Shown: piece by piece, positions 54,048 to 61,889 of the stretch
Position numbering within the stretch: the first letter of the stretch is position 1
Layout of the letters: the number at the start of each line of letters is the position of its first letter
Source of the DNA: Abyssisolibacter fermentans
GTDB lineage: Bacteria > Bacillota > Clostridia > Tissierellales > MCWD3
Direction: 5' to 3'
Assembly: GCF_001559865.1 (NCBI RefSeq)
Contig: NZ_LOHE01000037.1
Location: 186,001-250,000, forward strand
Length of the DNA: 64,000 bases
Notes under the pieces: generated by a model
Databases searched by the model: none
Seen by the model: the letters and a program-made list of their open reading frames with translations, nothing else
Told to the model about the DNA's origin: nothing
Program-made: the position numbers and the translations under genes

Positions 54048-54079
54048 AAGTTGCAGGTGAGTAATCTGTGACTTTTTAT
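54048..54079 (+). terminator. Terminator after the 42-aa peptide gene
   Basis: AAAGTTGCAG (54048-54057) pairs with CTGTGACTTT (54066-54075) through ten pairs including two G-U, then TTTA. Confidence 0.65.
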
Positions 54080-54153
54080 ATTTTCTATATGTATTTTATC
54101 AAAATCGATTTTAATTTATTTTAAATCAAAGATTTTGATGTATAATATGAGAT

Positions 54154-54182
54154 AAAAATCGCAGTATAAACTGCGATTTTTA
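54154..54182 (+). terminator. Hairpin upstream of micro-peptide genes 2-4 (first)
   Basis: AAAAATCGCAGT (54154-54165) pairs with ACTGCGATTTTT (54170-54181), a 12-bp stem with loop ATAA. It can end transcription in either direction. Confidence 0.8.
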
Positions 54183-54192
54183 TAATATAAAC

Positions 54193-54217
54193 AAAGTCGC
54201 ATTGGGCGACTTTTTGT
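54193..54217 (+). terminator. Hairpin upstream of micro-peptide genes 2-4 (second)
   Basis: AAAGTCGC (54193-54200) pairs with GCGACTTT (54206-54213), followed by TTG. Two successive terminator-like hairpins directly before a translated leader frame suggest attenuation control of the genes at 54245 onward. Confidence 0.65.
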
Positions 54218-54244
54218 TTGCAAAAAAAAGAGAGGAGGGTAAAT

Positions 54245-54301
54245 ATGATTAAGCAATTTATGATTGCAAATAACATTATTTTAGGAGGTGAATATACATG
54301 A
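54245..54301 (+). CDS. 18-aa coupled leader frame
   Basis: ATG after GAGAGGAGGGTAAAT. The peptide MIKQFMIANNIILGGEYT ends in TGA that overlaps the next ATG (ACATGA). The ribosome site of the next gene (TTAGGAGGTGA) lies inside this frame, so reading it should control access to that site. It may be only a coupling device, or a peptide in its own right. Confidence 0.55.
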   Translation: MIKQFMIANNIILGGEYT

Positions 54302-54393
54302 AAGAATTATTTTCAATAGCATTTAGATTTGGTTGGTTAAAAACAGATTTAGGTTTAGAGGAGTATTATAAATTAGAATTTAGAAGATACTAA
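54298..54393 (+). CDS. Micro-peptide, EYxKLEYRK family, member 2 (31 aa)
   Basis: 31 residues: MKELFSIAFRFGWLK then TDLGLEEYYKLEFRRY. The C-terminal half matches member 1 (DIGMNEYLKLEYRK). Translationally coupled to the 18-aa frame. The N-terminal half differs from member 1 and is aromatic, so only the end is conserved. Same unknown family. Confidence 0.7.
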   Translation: MKELFSIAFRFGWLKTDLGLEEYYKLEFRRY

Positions 54394-54440
54394 TATTTTA
54401 TAATGAAATAATTTATGTTATTTATGAAAGGAGATTTAAA

Positions 54441-54530
54441 ATGAATATAAATGAATTCTTATCATTAATTAATAACCCAATAAATGATACAGGTTTAAAT
54501 GAATACAAGAAGATAGAATACAAAAAATGA
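54441..54530 (+). CDS. Micro-peptide, EYxKLEYRK family, member 3 (29 aa)
   Basis: 29 residues: MNINEFLSLINNPI then NDTGLNEYKKIEYKK, with site GAAAGGAGATTTAAA. The C-terminal pattern (D-x-G-L-N-E-Y-x-K-I-E-Y-K) matches members 1 and 2. Directly after its TGA the same frame stays open and encodes another copy of the motif (54531-54614). Confidence 0.7.
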   Translation: MNINEFLSLINNPINDTGLNEYKKIEYKK

Positions 54531-54614
54531 AGTCCTACATACAAGAAGAATGTTTCAACTAAAGATTATGGACTACAGTATTCAAAATTAGAATATAAAT
54601 ATCTTAATGTATAA
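54531..54614 (+). pseudogene. Micro-peptide family member 4, start-less
   Basis: In frame with member 3 but after its stop: SPTYKKNVSTKDYGLQYSKL, then EYKYLNV and TAA. It carries the D-x-G-L ... Y-x-K-L-E-Y-K motif with one residue fewer and an extended tail. No start codon or ribosome site of its own, so it is a remnant, or is reached only if the upstream TGA is read through. Confidence 0.5.
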
Positions 54615-54632
54615 AAATGGAGGTTGATTATA

Positions 54633-54692
54633 TTGATTATAGTAATACAAAGAATAATAAAAGACGAGTTAAATTATATGAAAAAGACATAA
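54633..54692 (+). CDS. Possible micro-peptide, member 5 (19 aa, TTG start)
   Basis: TTG at 54633 follows AATGGAGGTTGATTA at proper spacing. The 19-residue product ends KDELNYMKKT, a shortened and diverged form of the family ending. The perfect hairpin at 54695 starts three bases after the stop. Short size makes this tentative. Confidence 0.4.
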   Translation: MIIVIQRIIKDELNYMKKT

Positions 54693-54694
54693 CT

Positions 54695-54735
54695 TAAACC
54701 AATATCCACCAGTATTACTGGTGGATATTGGTTTA
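54695..54735. terminator. Perfect 19-bp hairpin after the micro-peptide cluster
   Basis: TAAACCAATATCCACCAGT (54695-54713) and ACTGGTGGATATTGGTTTA (54717-54735) are exact inverted copies with a 3-base loop. It is a very strong structure without a long T-run: mRNA end, or end of a small mobile or palindromic unit. Confidence 0.75.
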
Positions 54736-54994
54736 AAGCATATATAATTAGATTATAAGGTTTCATACTTTCACTTTCAGATAATACAGTTAAATTAGTA
54801 ATTTTCTTTAAATAGCTTAGGAATGAAATAAATAATTATAAATATAATTATAAAATCATACACTCAAAATAAATTGTATTGAAAACTACAACTCGGTAGT
54901 TATTTGAATTATTGAAGTTATTTGAAGTAATGTACTTGATAATATTTTAATAATTAGTTATCCTATTATAAAATGAATTATATGAGGTGATTAT
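54736..54994. other. Spacer upstream of the sigma-54 activator
   Basis: AT-rich; no gene, repeat or clear promoter. ATATGAGGTGATTAT supplies the ribosome site for 54995. Confidence 0.45.
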
Positions 54995-56599
54995 ATGCGA
55001 GTATGTTTCTTAGCTTGCAATTCAGATAAAATTGTTTTTGCAAATCATGATTGTGAATGCTATTTAGAAGAAACTGGACTAAATAAGCTTTCTGTTAATC
55101 AAATCTTTTGTACTCTCACTGAAAAATTTTCCTGTGATACGTTTTCTTTAGCAGGAAACCAATGCTTGATATTTTGTTTAGAAGAGAATGCTAATGATAG
55201 TTTATTAGAAATATATGAACATGTTCTAAACAATCTTGAAGAAGGTATTATTATATCAGATGAAAAAAATCGGGTTATTTTTATTAATAATGCTTGTGAA
55301 ACTATTGAAGGTATTGACCGAAAAAAATGTTATCTAAAACTAATGGAAGAGATATATTCTCCAACAAAGAATACTCCGAATTTAAGTATGCATTCTGCGG
55401 TTTTAAACACAGGTATTGCTTCAAATGAATATGTTAATCAATACATCGTTAAAGAGAATCATAAAGTAATGAATGTTATAGAAAAAATGTATCCAGTAAA
55501 ATATAGAGATAATACTATAGCAGTGTATTCTATAATTAAAAACCTTCCTATAATAAAAAAGTCAATGGAAGAAAGCTTAGAATTATATACTCATTTTAAT
55601 AAGTACAAATATGAAAATGGAACAAGGTATAATTTTAAAAGTTTAATTGGAAAAGATATCTCTTTTATAGAATCTATCTCCAATGCAAAACGAATTGCTC
55701 AAAATAATACAACTGTACTTATTTATGGAGAAACAGGAACAGGGAAAGAGCTTTTTGCACAAAGTATTCATAATTACAGTGTTTATCAGAATGGTTCTTT
55801 TATTTCTATAAACTGTGCTGCTGTACCAGATACTCTTCTTGAAAGCGTATTTTTTGGTACTGTTAAGGGTTCATATACAGGAGCTGGAAATTCAATTGGC
55901 TTATTTGAACAAGCGCAGTATGGTACATTATTTCTTGATGAAATCAATAGTATGGATATTGGACTTCAGGCAAAACTTTTAAAAGCAATTGAAACAAAAA
56001 AAATTCGTAGACTTGGGTCCGATAAGGATATAGATATTCACTGCCGTATTATTTGCGCTTTAAACGAAGACCCAATGAAATGTGTTAGCAATAATAAGCT
56101 TAGGATGGATTTATATTATCGATTATCTTCTTCTATACTGCATATTCCACCTTTGCGTAATCGCAGGAGTGATATAGAATTATTATCCAATTATTTTCTA
56201 AAAAAGTTTAATAACTCATATCATTTAAATATTAGATATATTGATTCTGAGCTTTTGAATATGTTTCGAAGATATAATTGGCCTGGTAATGTCCGTGAAC
56301 TTGAACATGTAATTGAAAGTGCTTTTTCAATTGCAAGCGACTATATTCAAAATTTAACACTAGATAGTATCCCTCCTTATTATAGAAGTTTCTTTTCTAA
56401 AGGTGCAAAGGCTATAGATAAAAAAACAAGTATTGATTTTCAGAACACGATTTCTTTAAAATCATTAGTAGATGAGTTTGAGAAAAAAATTATTATAACT
56501 GAATTAGAAAAGAATGATAATAATATTACAGCAACAGCACGCAGTTTAAGTATAACCAGACAATCATTACAGCATAAAATAAAAAAATACGGTCTGTAA
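54995..56599 (+). CDS. Sigma-54-dependent PAS-domain transcriptional activator
   Basis: 534 residues. Unassigned N-terminal about 65, PAS about 70-180 (NLEEGIIISDEKNRVIFINN), AAA+ domain about 215-455 with Walker A YGETGTGKELFAQSIH, the sigma-54 contact loop GSYTGAGNS (GAFTGA form), Walker B GTLFLDEINSM, and YNWPGNVRELEHVIESA; Fis-type HTH at the end (NITATARSLSITRQSLQHKI). It resembles RocR-like activators of amino-acid use. It should activate the -24/-12 promoter at 56770 in response to a ligand sensed by the PAS or N-terminal part. Confidence 0.93.
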   Translation: MRVCFLACNSDKIVFANHDCECYLEETGLNKLSVNQIFCTLTEKFSCDTFSLAGNQCLIFCLEENANDSLLEIYEHVLNNLEEGIIISDEKNRVIFINNACETIEGIDRKKCYLKLMEEIYSPTKNTPNLSMHSAVLNTGIASNEYVNQYIVKENHKVMNVIEKMYPVKYRDNTIAVYSIIKNLPIIKKSMEESLELYTHFNKYKYENGTRYNFKSLIGKDISFIESISNAKRIAQNNTTVLIYGETGTGKELFAQSIHNYSVYQNGSFISINCAAVPDTLLESVFFGTVKGSYTGAGNSIGLFEQAQYGTLFLDEINSMDIGLQAKLLKAIETKKIRRLGSDKDIDIHCRIICALNEDPMKCVSNNKLRMDLYYRLSSSILHIPPLRNRRSDIELLSNYFLKKFNNSYHLNIRYIDSELLNMFRRYNWPGNVRELEHVIESAFSIASDYIQNLTLDSIPPYYRSFFSKGAKAIDKKTSIDFQNTISLKSLVDEFEKKIIITELEKNDNNITATARSLSITRQSLQHKIKKYGL

Positions 56600-56769
56600 T
56601 TTAAAAAAGTAAAAAAATTTGCAGTGTAAACTTTTTTTGCGCCAATTATTTTTACTTTATCTTATATTTATAGGAATTATATATTTTCTTATCTATAAGA
56701 TTTGACTTAAAAAAGCCTATGAACAGCTATTTATATATAAAATAGCTGTTTATTATTGTTTTTTTAATA
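56600..56769. other. Upstream activator region
   Basis: Holds a hairpin AACAGCTATTTATAT/ATAAAATAGCTGTT (about 56719-56752), which may end the activator gene and may also be the activator's binding site, since it is an inverted repeat (ACAGCTATTT...AAATAGCTGT) some 25 bases before the -24 box. Confidence 0.45.
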
Positions 56770-56786
56770 TTGGCATGGTAGTTGCT
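56770..56786 (+). promoter_or_regulatory. Sigma-54 (-24/-12) promoter
   Basis: TTGGCATGGTAGTTGCT at 56770-56786: GG of the -24 box and GC of the -12 box are spaced as required (consensus TGGCAC-N5-TTGC). It lies directly between the activator gene and the MFS transporter start at 56826. Confidence 0.85.
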
Positions 56787-56825
56787 TTATATATAACTGT
56801 CAAATATAGAAAGGAAGTGTTATAT

Positions 56826-58070
56826 ATGAAGAAGACCAATAAACAATGGATGACATTACTTGCAATTTGTATTGCAGGAGGTGTTATTTTCAAAATTGCT
56901 TATCTTCGAGATGTTTATTATGTTCCAATGAAGGAAGTATTTAATGTAACAAATACTGAGTTAGGATGGATGATGACAGCCTTTGCTGTCACGCAGTTTT
57001 TATGCTATCTACCAGGAGGCTGGCTGGTTGATGTTTTTCCTGTAAAATTACTGATACCGTTATCATTAATTACAACTGGAGCATTAGGATTTTATTTAGC
57101 TACTTATCCTCCTTTTACAATGGTTTTAGTTATTCAAAGTTTGTTTGGTGTTACTATTACTTTATTGTTTTGGGAAGCAATGATTAAAGGCGTTCGTATG
57201 TTAGGCACACAATCAGAGCAAGGAAGGTTATTTGGATTATTGGAAGGTGGAAGAGGATTGTTTTCAACAGTTGTTTCCTTTGCTTCTCTATTTGTATTCA
57301 GCAAATTTGGAGAAGGCAAGATGGGTTTGCAGGCAACCATAATCTTTTACAGCTGTGTTTTAGTATTATTGGGAATTTTAACTTATTTCTTAATAGAAAA
57401 AAATGAAGTTGAGGGAAAAATCAATGCCAAAGAAGCACTTAAAGGACTTATTAATGTAGCTAAGCTTCCAAAAGTATGGGTTGCAGGTTGTATTATATTT
57501 TTTGGCTACTCATTTTATAATGGACTTGGATATTTAACTCCTTACCTTACTGAAGTATATGGTATGTCAGTAAAAATGGGTGCTGCTTTGAGTATTGTAC
57601 GAACTTACTTAATTGCGTTTCTTGCAGCTCCAATTGGAGGTATGATTGCAGATAAAATGGGTTCTACTATAAGCTATTTAAAAGTTGCACTTATAACAGG
57701 TGCATTGCTTACCGCAATTTATTTCTTTGTACCAGCAGGTAGTTCAGTATGGATTGTTGTTAGTGTAATGATTGTTCTTGCAGCAGTAATAATGACCATT
57801 CGAGGTACTTATTATGCTACTACTGATGAAATGGAAATACCAATTATTTTAGCTGGAGCGGCAGCTGGTATTCTATCTATTGTTGGAAATACACCTGATT
57901 TGTTTATTTTTACTTTATATGGTAGTTTTATTGACAAGTATCCGGGTATTCATGGTTATCATCTAGTATTTGCCTGGATGATTGGATTTGCTGTTTTGGG
58001 ACTTATATCATGTATTTTATTAACACACATACTAAAAAAAGAGAAAAAACAAACTGAAGCTAAAAATTAA
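56826..58070 (+). CDS. Major facilitator superfamily transporter
   Basis: 414 residues, 12 TM spans. Start ATG 56826 (GAAAGGAAG site); an in-frame ATG at 56775 lies inside the promoter and cannot be used. YVPMKEVFNVTNTELGWMMT, LPGGWLVDVFPVKL (loop 2-3) and APIGGMIADKMGST (loop 8-9) are MFS features. Likely takes up the substrate of the lyase encoded 26 bases downstream, possibly a sulfur amino acid, peptide or conjugate; the substrate is not deducible from sequence. Confidence 0.9.
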   Translation: MKKTNKQWMTLLAICIAGGVIFKIAYLRDVYYVPMKEVFNVTNTELGWMMTAFAVTQFLCYLPGGWLVDVFPVKLLIPLSLITTGALGFYLATYPPFTMVLVIQSLFGVTITLLFWEAMIKGVRMLGTQSEQGRLFGLLEGGRGLFSTVVSFASLFVFSKFGEGKMGLQATIIFYSCVLVLLGILTYFLIEKNEVEGKINAKEALKGLINVAKLPKVWVAGCIIFFGYSFYNGLGYLTPYLTEVYGMSVKMGAALSIVRTYLIAFLAAPIGGMIADKMGSTISYLKVALITGALLTAIYFFVPAGSSVWIVVSVMIVLAAVIMTIRGTYYATTDEMEIPIILAGAAAGILSIVGNTPDLFIFTLYGSFIDKYPGIHGYHLVFAWMIGFAVLGLISCILLTHILKKEKKQTEAKN

Positions 58071-58096
58071 AAGACTTAATTATAAAGGAGTTGTTT

Positions 58097-59281
58097 ATGA
58101 TGATTTTAACACATAATTTTGATGAACCTGTGAATCGTATTAATACTGATTCTTTTAAGTGGGATTATGAGGGTGAGAGTGGAAAATATATTCCACTTGG
58201 TGTAGCCGATACTGATTTTAAATCTCCACAGCCTGTTATTGACATGTTACATAAAAAAGTTGATTTAGGTGTTTATGCATATGGATATTTGCCACAGCAT
58301 AGATTTGCAAAGTCAATTTGTAATTGGTATTATAAAAGATACGGACTAAATGTAAACGAAGAAGCTATTAGGTATTCTCAAGGTTTGATGACAGGAGCTC
58401 TTTGGATGCTTTTGGATGCTTTTACACGTCCAGGAGATAAAATTTTGATTCAACCTCCCGTATATAATACATTTAATGTTGTTATTAAAGGTGCGGGACG
58501 TTTTATTGAAACTAATGAACTTAAACTTGTAGATGGTAGATATGAAATGGACTTTGATGATTTAGAACGTAAAACAGCAGATCCAAGAGTTCGTATCTTA
58601 CTGGTTTGCAATCCACATAATCCAGTAGGACGAGTATGGACAAAAGAAGAACTATTAAGAGTTTATGAAATATGTAAAAAGAACAACGTCTTAATTATAA
58701 GTGACGAAATTCATGGAGATATTGTCTATAATGGAGCTAAGCATACACCGTTCTTTTCAATTTCTGAAGATGCTAAGAATAATATTATTGTTATGAGTTC
58801 TCCAAGCAAAACTTTTAATCTGGCATGTTTTTATTCTGCGTATGTTGTTATGAATAATAAAGCATTGCGTGATCAATATGATGTTGTTTATTCTAATTAT
58901 CATTTTGACTACAATTATTTTGGGATTGAAGCACTTATAACTTCTTATAACGAATGTGATTATTACGTTGATCAATTTAATGAATACTTATGGAAAAACA
59001 TATGTATTGTAAAAGATTTTATTAAAAACACAATGCCTGAGGTTAAGGTTATTGAGCAGGAGAGTACTTATTTAATGTGGCTTGACTTTAGGGCATGGAA
59101 TTTAACTCAGTTTGAATTAATGAATTTTTTTAAAGATTCAGGTGTTAAAGTAAATGATGGAATGAATTATGGAAAGAATGGATTAGGTTTTGTCAGAGTG
59201 AACATTGCATGCCAAACTGCTGTTCTAGAAAAAGCATTATCATGCATTAGTAAAGCTTACAAGTCTAAAAATATCAAATAA
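58097..59281 (+). CDS. MalY/PatB-family PLP enzyme (second copy)
   Basis: 394 residues from ATG 58097 (AAAGGAG site). Motifs: LGVADTDFKSPQPV, CNPHNPVGRVWTKEEL, ISDEIHGDIVY, SPSKTFNLACFYSAY with PLP Lys at about 238, and the C-terminal FVRVNIACQ. It is the paralogue of 4031 and shares the 16-residue CNPHNP motif exactly. In this sigma-54 operon it probably breaks down an imported cysteine derivative or related amino acid to pyruvate or a keto acid, ammonia and a thiol. True aminotransferase activity is an alternative. Confidence 0.9.
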   Translation: MMILTHNFDEPVNRINTDSFKWDYEGESGKYIPLGVADTDFKSPQPVIDMLHKKVDLGVYAYGYLPQHRFAKSICNWYYKRYGLNVNEEAIRYSQGLMTGALWMLLDAFTRPGDKILIQPPVYNTFNVVIKGAGRFIETNELKLVDGRYEMDFDDLERKTADPRVRILLVCNPHNPVGRVWTKEELLRVYEICKKNNVLIISDEIHGDIVYNGAKHTPFFSISEDAKNNIIVMSSPSKTFNLACFYSAYVVMNNKALRDQYDVVYSNYHFDYNYFGIEALITSYNECDYYVDQFNEYLWKNICIVKDFIKNTMPEVKVIEQESTYLMWLDFRAWNLTQFELMNFFKDSGVKVNDGMNYGKNGLGFVRVNIACQTAVLEKALSCISKAYKSKNIK

Positions 59282-59306
59282 GGGTAAGTCTATATGAAGC
59301 TAGTAT

Positions 59307-59334
59307 ACTGTCAAGTGGTGTATCACTTGACAGT
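59307..59334 (+). terminator. Hairpin between lyase and antiporter genes
   Basis: ACTGTCAAGTG (59307-59317) pairs exactly with CACTTGACAGT (59324-59334), loop GTGTAT. TTTTTA follows about 10 bases later. A partial terminator, lowering antiporter expression relative to the genes before it. Confidence 0.6.
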
Positions 59335-59364
59335 TGTATATGGCTTTTTAGGGAGGTAATTATA

Positions 59365-60798
59365 TTGAATAATAAAGAAAGTAAAAACAATCCAGAAGTA
59401 AAAAACGTTGTAGAAAATAAATTACATCCAGTTACTTTTATTTATGCAGTTTTGGTTGTTTTTCTTGTATTTGGGTTTATTGCATTTGGAATGATAGCCT
59501 TTGAAGCTCCACTTGAACTGATGTTTCTATTATCATGGATCATTGTAGTTCCACTATTAATGGTGTTGGGTTATAAGTATAAAGAACTACAAAATATGGC
59601 ATGGGATATGGCTGTATCATCATTTGAACCAAATGTTATTCTACTTGTTGTAGGTGCAATGATAGGAACATGGATTGCATCTGGTACTATTCCATATATT
59701 ATATATCTAGGCTTAAAATTTATATCTCCGAAAATTTTCCTTATATCTGCATTACTACTTTCTTCATTTACCTCACTTGCAACAGGTACTTCATGGGGCA
59801 CATTAGGAACAGTAGGACTTGCTTTAATTGGTATTGGAAATGCAATGGGAGTTCCTTCACAGATGACTGCTGGTGCAATCATTTCGGGAGCTTATTTTGG
59901 AGATAAAATGTCTCCTTTATCAGACAGTACAATTCTTTCAGCTTCGATTGCAGGTACACCTGTTATGAAGCATATAAAGCATATGATGTATACAACAATT
60001 CCTACTTACTTAATAAGTGCAGTAATATTTACTTTTTTAGGGTTAAAATATTCAACTAATACATATGATTTATATATCACTACAGAAATTATGAATACAT
60101 TTGAAAGTACATTCAAATTTTCATTTGTAGAATTGCTGCCTATTATTTTGGTTCTTATTTTACTGGTTAAAAATATACCATCTATAATTTCACTTTTAAT
60201 AGGTACAATTTCAGGAGGTGTAATTGCAGTAATTCATCAACATGAAAGCATTCATAATGTTCTTAACTATATGATAAATGGGTTTACACTTCACACTGGG
60301 AATGGTTTTGTTGATAAGCTATTAAATCGTGGTGGTACTAATAGCATGATCAGTGCATTTCTAGCCATATTTCTTGCATTATGTATATCAGGAATGCTAG
60401 AAAAAACAGGAATATTAAGTGTACTTGTAAAGCCACTAATAAAAAAATGTGGAACTTCAACCTTTAAAATTATAATGGCTACAATCATACTTACTTATAT
60501 AACCAATTCAATAGGGTCTTCAATGCTTTTTGCTTCCATTGTCACTGGAACAATGATGAAGGATATTTACAGAAAAAATGGTCTTGCTCCAGAGAATTTG
60601 TCTCGTACACTGGAAGATGCAGGTACACTTGGAGCAGTATTGATACCATGGAATGCAAATGCTTTATATGCTGCACAGATGCTTGGAGTATCACAATTTG
60701 CATTTATACCTTTTTGTTTTTTGAATTGGATGACTCCGTTAATGGATTTGATTTATGCAAAAACGGGCATTACAATTAAGAAAAATATATCAAAATAA
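59365..60798 (+). CDS. nhaC: NhaC-family Na+/H+ antiporter
   Basis: 477 residues, 11-12 TM spans. TTG start after AGGGAGGTAATTA. ATGTSWGTLGTVGLALIGIG, GAIISGAYFGDKMSPLSDST and IAGTPVMKHIKHMMYTTIPT are NhaC family signatures; the later SIGSSMLFASIVTGTMMKDI and EDAGTLGAVLIPWNANALY fit too. Related members exchange Na+ and malate/lactate (MleN), so in this operon it may exchange a product of the lyase pathway. Last gene of the sigma-54 operon. Confidence 0.9.
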   Translation: MNNKESKNNPEVKNVVENKLHPVTFIYAVLVVFLVFGFIAFGMIAFEAPLELMFLLSWIIVVPLLMVLGYKYKELQNMAWDMAVSSFEPNVILLVVGAMIGTWIASGTIPYIIYLGLKFISPKIFLISALLLSSFTSLATGTSWGTLGTVGLALIGIGNAMGVPSQMTAGAIISGAYFGDKMSPLSDSTILSASIAGTPVMKHIKHMMYTTIPTYLISAVIFTFLGLKYSTNTYDLYITTEIMNTFESTFKFSFVELLPIILVLILLVKNIPSIISLLIGTISGGVIAVIHQHESIHNVLNYMINGFTLHTGNGFVDKLLNRGGTNSMISAFLAIFLALCISGMLEKTGILSVLVKPLIKKCGTSTFKIIMATIILTYITNSIGSSMLFASIVTGTMMKDIYRKNGLAPENLSRTLEDAGTLGAVLIPWNANALYAAQMLGVSQFAFIPFCFLNWMTPLMDLIYAKTGITIKKNISK

Positions 60799-61776
60799 GA
60801 TAGTAATAAATTTGTATATAATAAATGCATTATTATTACTATTTAATATGTATATACCAATCAATTTGATTATTAAAGGAGAGTGACTGAACTGTAAAAA
60901 CGTTATCATGAATTAATAATAAGTTTCCATATTAATTTTAAACCCTGATTGTTGAGTAATCAGGGTATTAATACATCTTTATATATTACTAATCACACAT
61001 AGTCAAGTACATGTGGCTATTAGAGGAAAATCATGTTTTATCTTTTCTTCCTATGAAAAGTTGTAATATTATCAAAGTTAAGCTTATTATAATATTACAA
61101 TAATCTCTTTTTGTGCAATTCAAGCTTCTTTAAATCGTAGTTTACATCTCGGCGATATTTGCAATCAACTTTTATTATTCCATTAACTCTTCTCTTAAAC
61201 ACATTTAACCTGGAATTTCCCCAAAACTCTTAAATTTTTCAGTTGCAAACGAATCTTTAATTATAAATAGCTAACTTATAAAAATTTCTTTTTCAAAATT
61301 TTTTTAAAGTATTCATAATAAATTAATTTGAACTAAACAGTAGTATAACATTGTAATGTTTATTATTCTATCATTATGAACTTTACTTGAATATATTATT
61401 TAAAATAAGTAGATGATTTTATTAATTGTTACAGTTTAAAAATTAAATACTGTTATTAAATACTTATATTAAAATTATAATTTTGAATATAATAAAAGAA
61501 AAGTTTTGAAATTAACCTAAAATACATAATAACAATTATAAAATCACACCAGATATAAATTTATTAAAAAAACGTATTATATTATTATATGTAAATAATA
61601 ACTTTTAGTATTTATTAAATTTAAAATTTTTATCGATAGCATTAATATGATTAGTCTTTTTTTCGATAAACAACAAGTTTAAAGGGTATGTTATACAGAG
61701 CAATAAATGAGGAAAATGAGCAAATAATTTTGAGACTTAAAATAATTTATTAAAAACATAAATAATTAAAAACTTT
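60799..61776. other. Long gene-free region (about 1 kb)
   Basis: Two hairpins are seen: ACCCTGATT/AATCAGGGT (60942-60966, terminator-like for the nhaC operon) and TGTAATATTA/TAATATTACA (61063-61100). Between 61100 and 61256 the minus strand shows fragments that look coding in two frames (KDSFATEKFKSFGEIPG, then VDCKYRRDVNYDLKKLELHK) with stops and a shift between, probably a decayed gene I cannot name. The rest is AT-rich without signals. Confidence 0.45.
60942..60966 (+). terminator. Terminator-like hairpin after nhaC
   Basis: ACCCTGATT (60942-60950) pairs with AATCAGGGT (60958-60966) around TGTTGAGT; A/T-rich but no clean T-run. Confidence 0.55.
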
Positions 61777-61779
61777 GCT

Positions 61780-61807
61780 TTGTACAGTGAAAAAAATATG
61801 TTATAAT
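61780..61807 (+). promoter_or_regulatory. Probable promoter of the 5-formyl-THF cyclo-ligase gene
   Basis: TTGTAC at 61780-61785 and TATAAT at 61802-61807, 16 bases apart. The gene ATG is about 75 bases from the expected RNA start, leaving a short leader without an obvious riboswitch. Confidence 0.6.
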
Positions 61808-61889
61808 GTTGTTGAATAATTAACAAAGATGAATATATTTTTAACAAACTACTGTATACAAAATGCATGTATCTAGGAGGGGTCTCATT

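Noticed and set aside
56775-56825. In-frame ATG 17 codons upstream of the MFS gene start
   Set aside because: It lies inside the sigma-54 promoter and would not be on the transcript.
59571-59882. 103-codon minus-strand frame inside nhaC
   Set aside because: Shadow frame without ribosome site; nhaC is unambiguous.
59670-59906. 78-codon plus-strand frame inside nhaC
   Set aside because: Different frame of the same strand, many Cys/Tyr/Trp codons typical of shifted translation.
61810-61889. Tetrahydrofolate riboswitch before the cyclo-ligase gene
   Set aside because: The leader is short and AT-rich and shows none of the conserved folate riboswitch helices.
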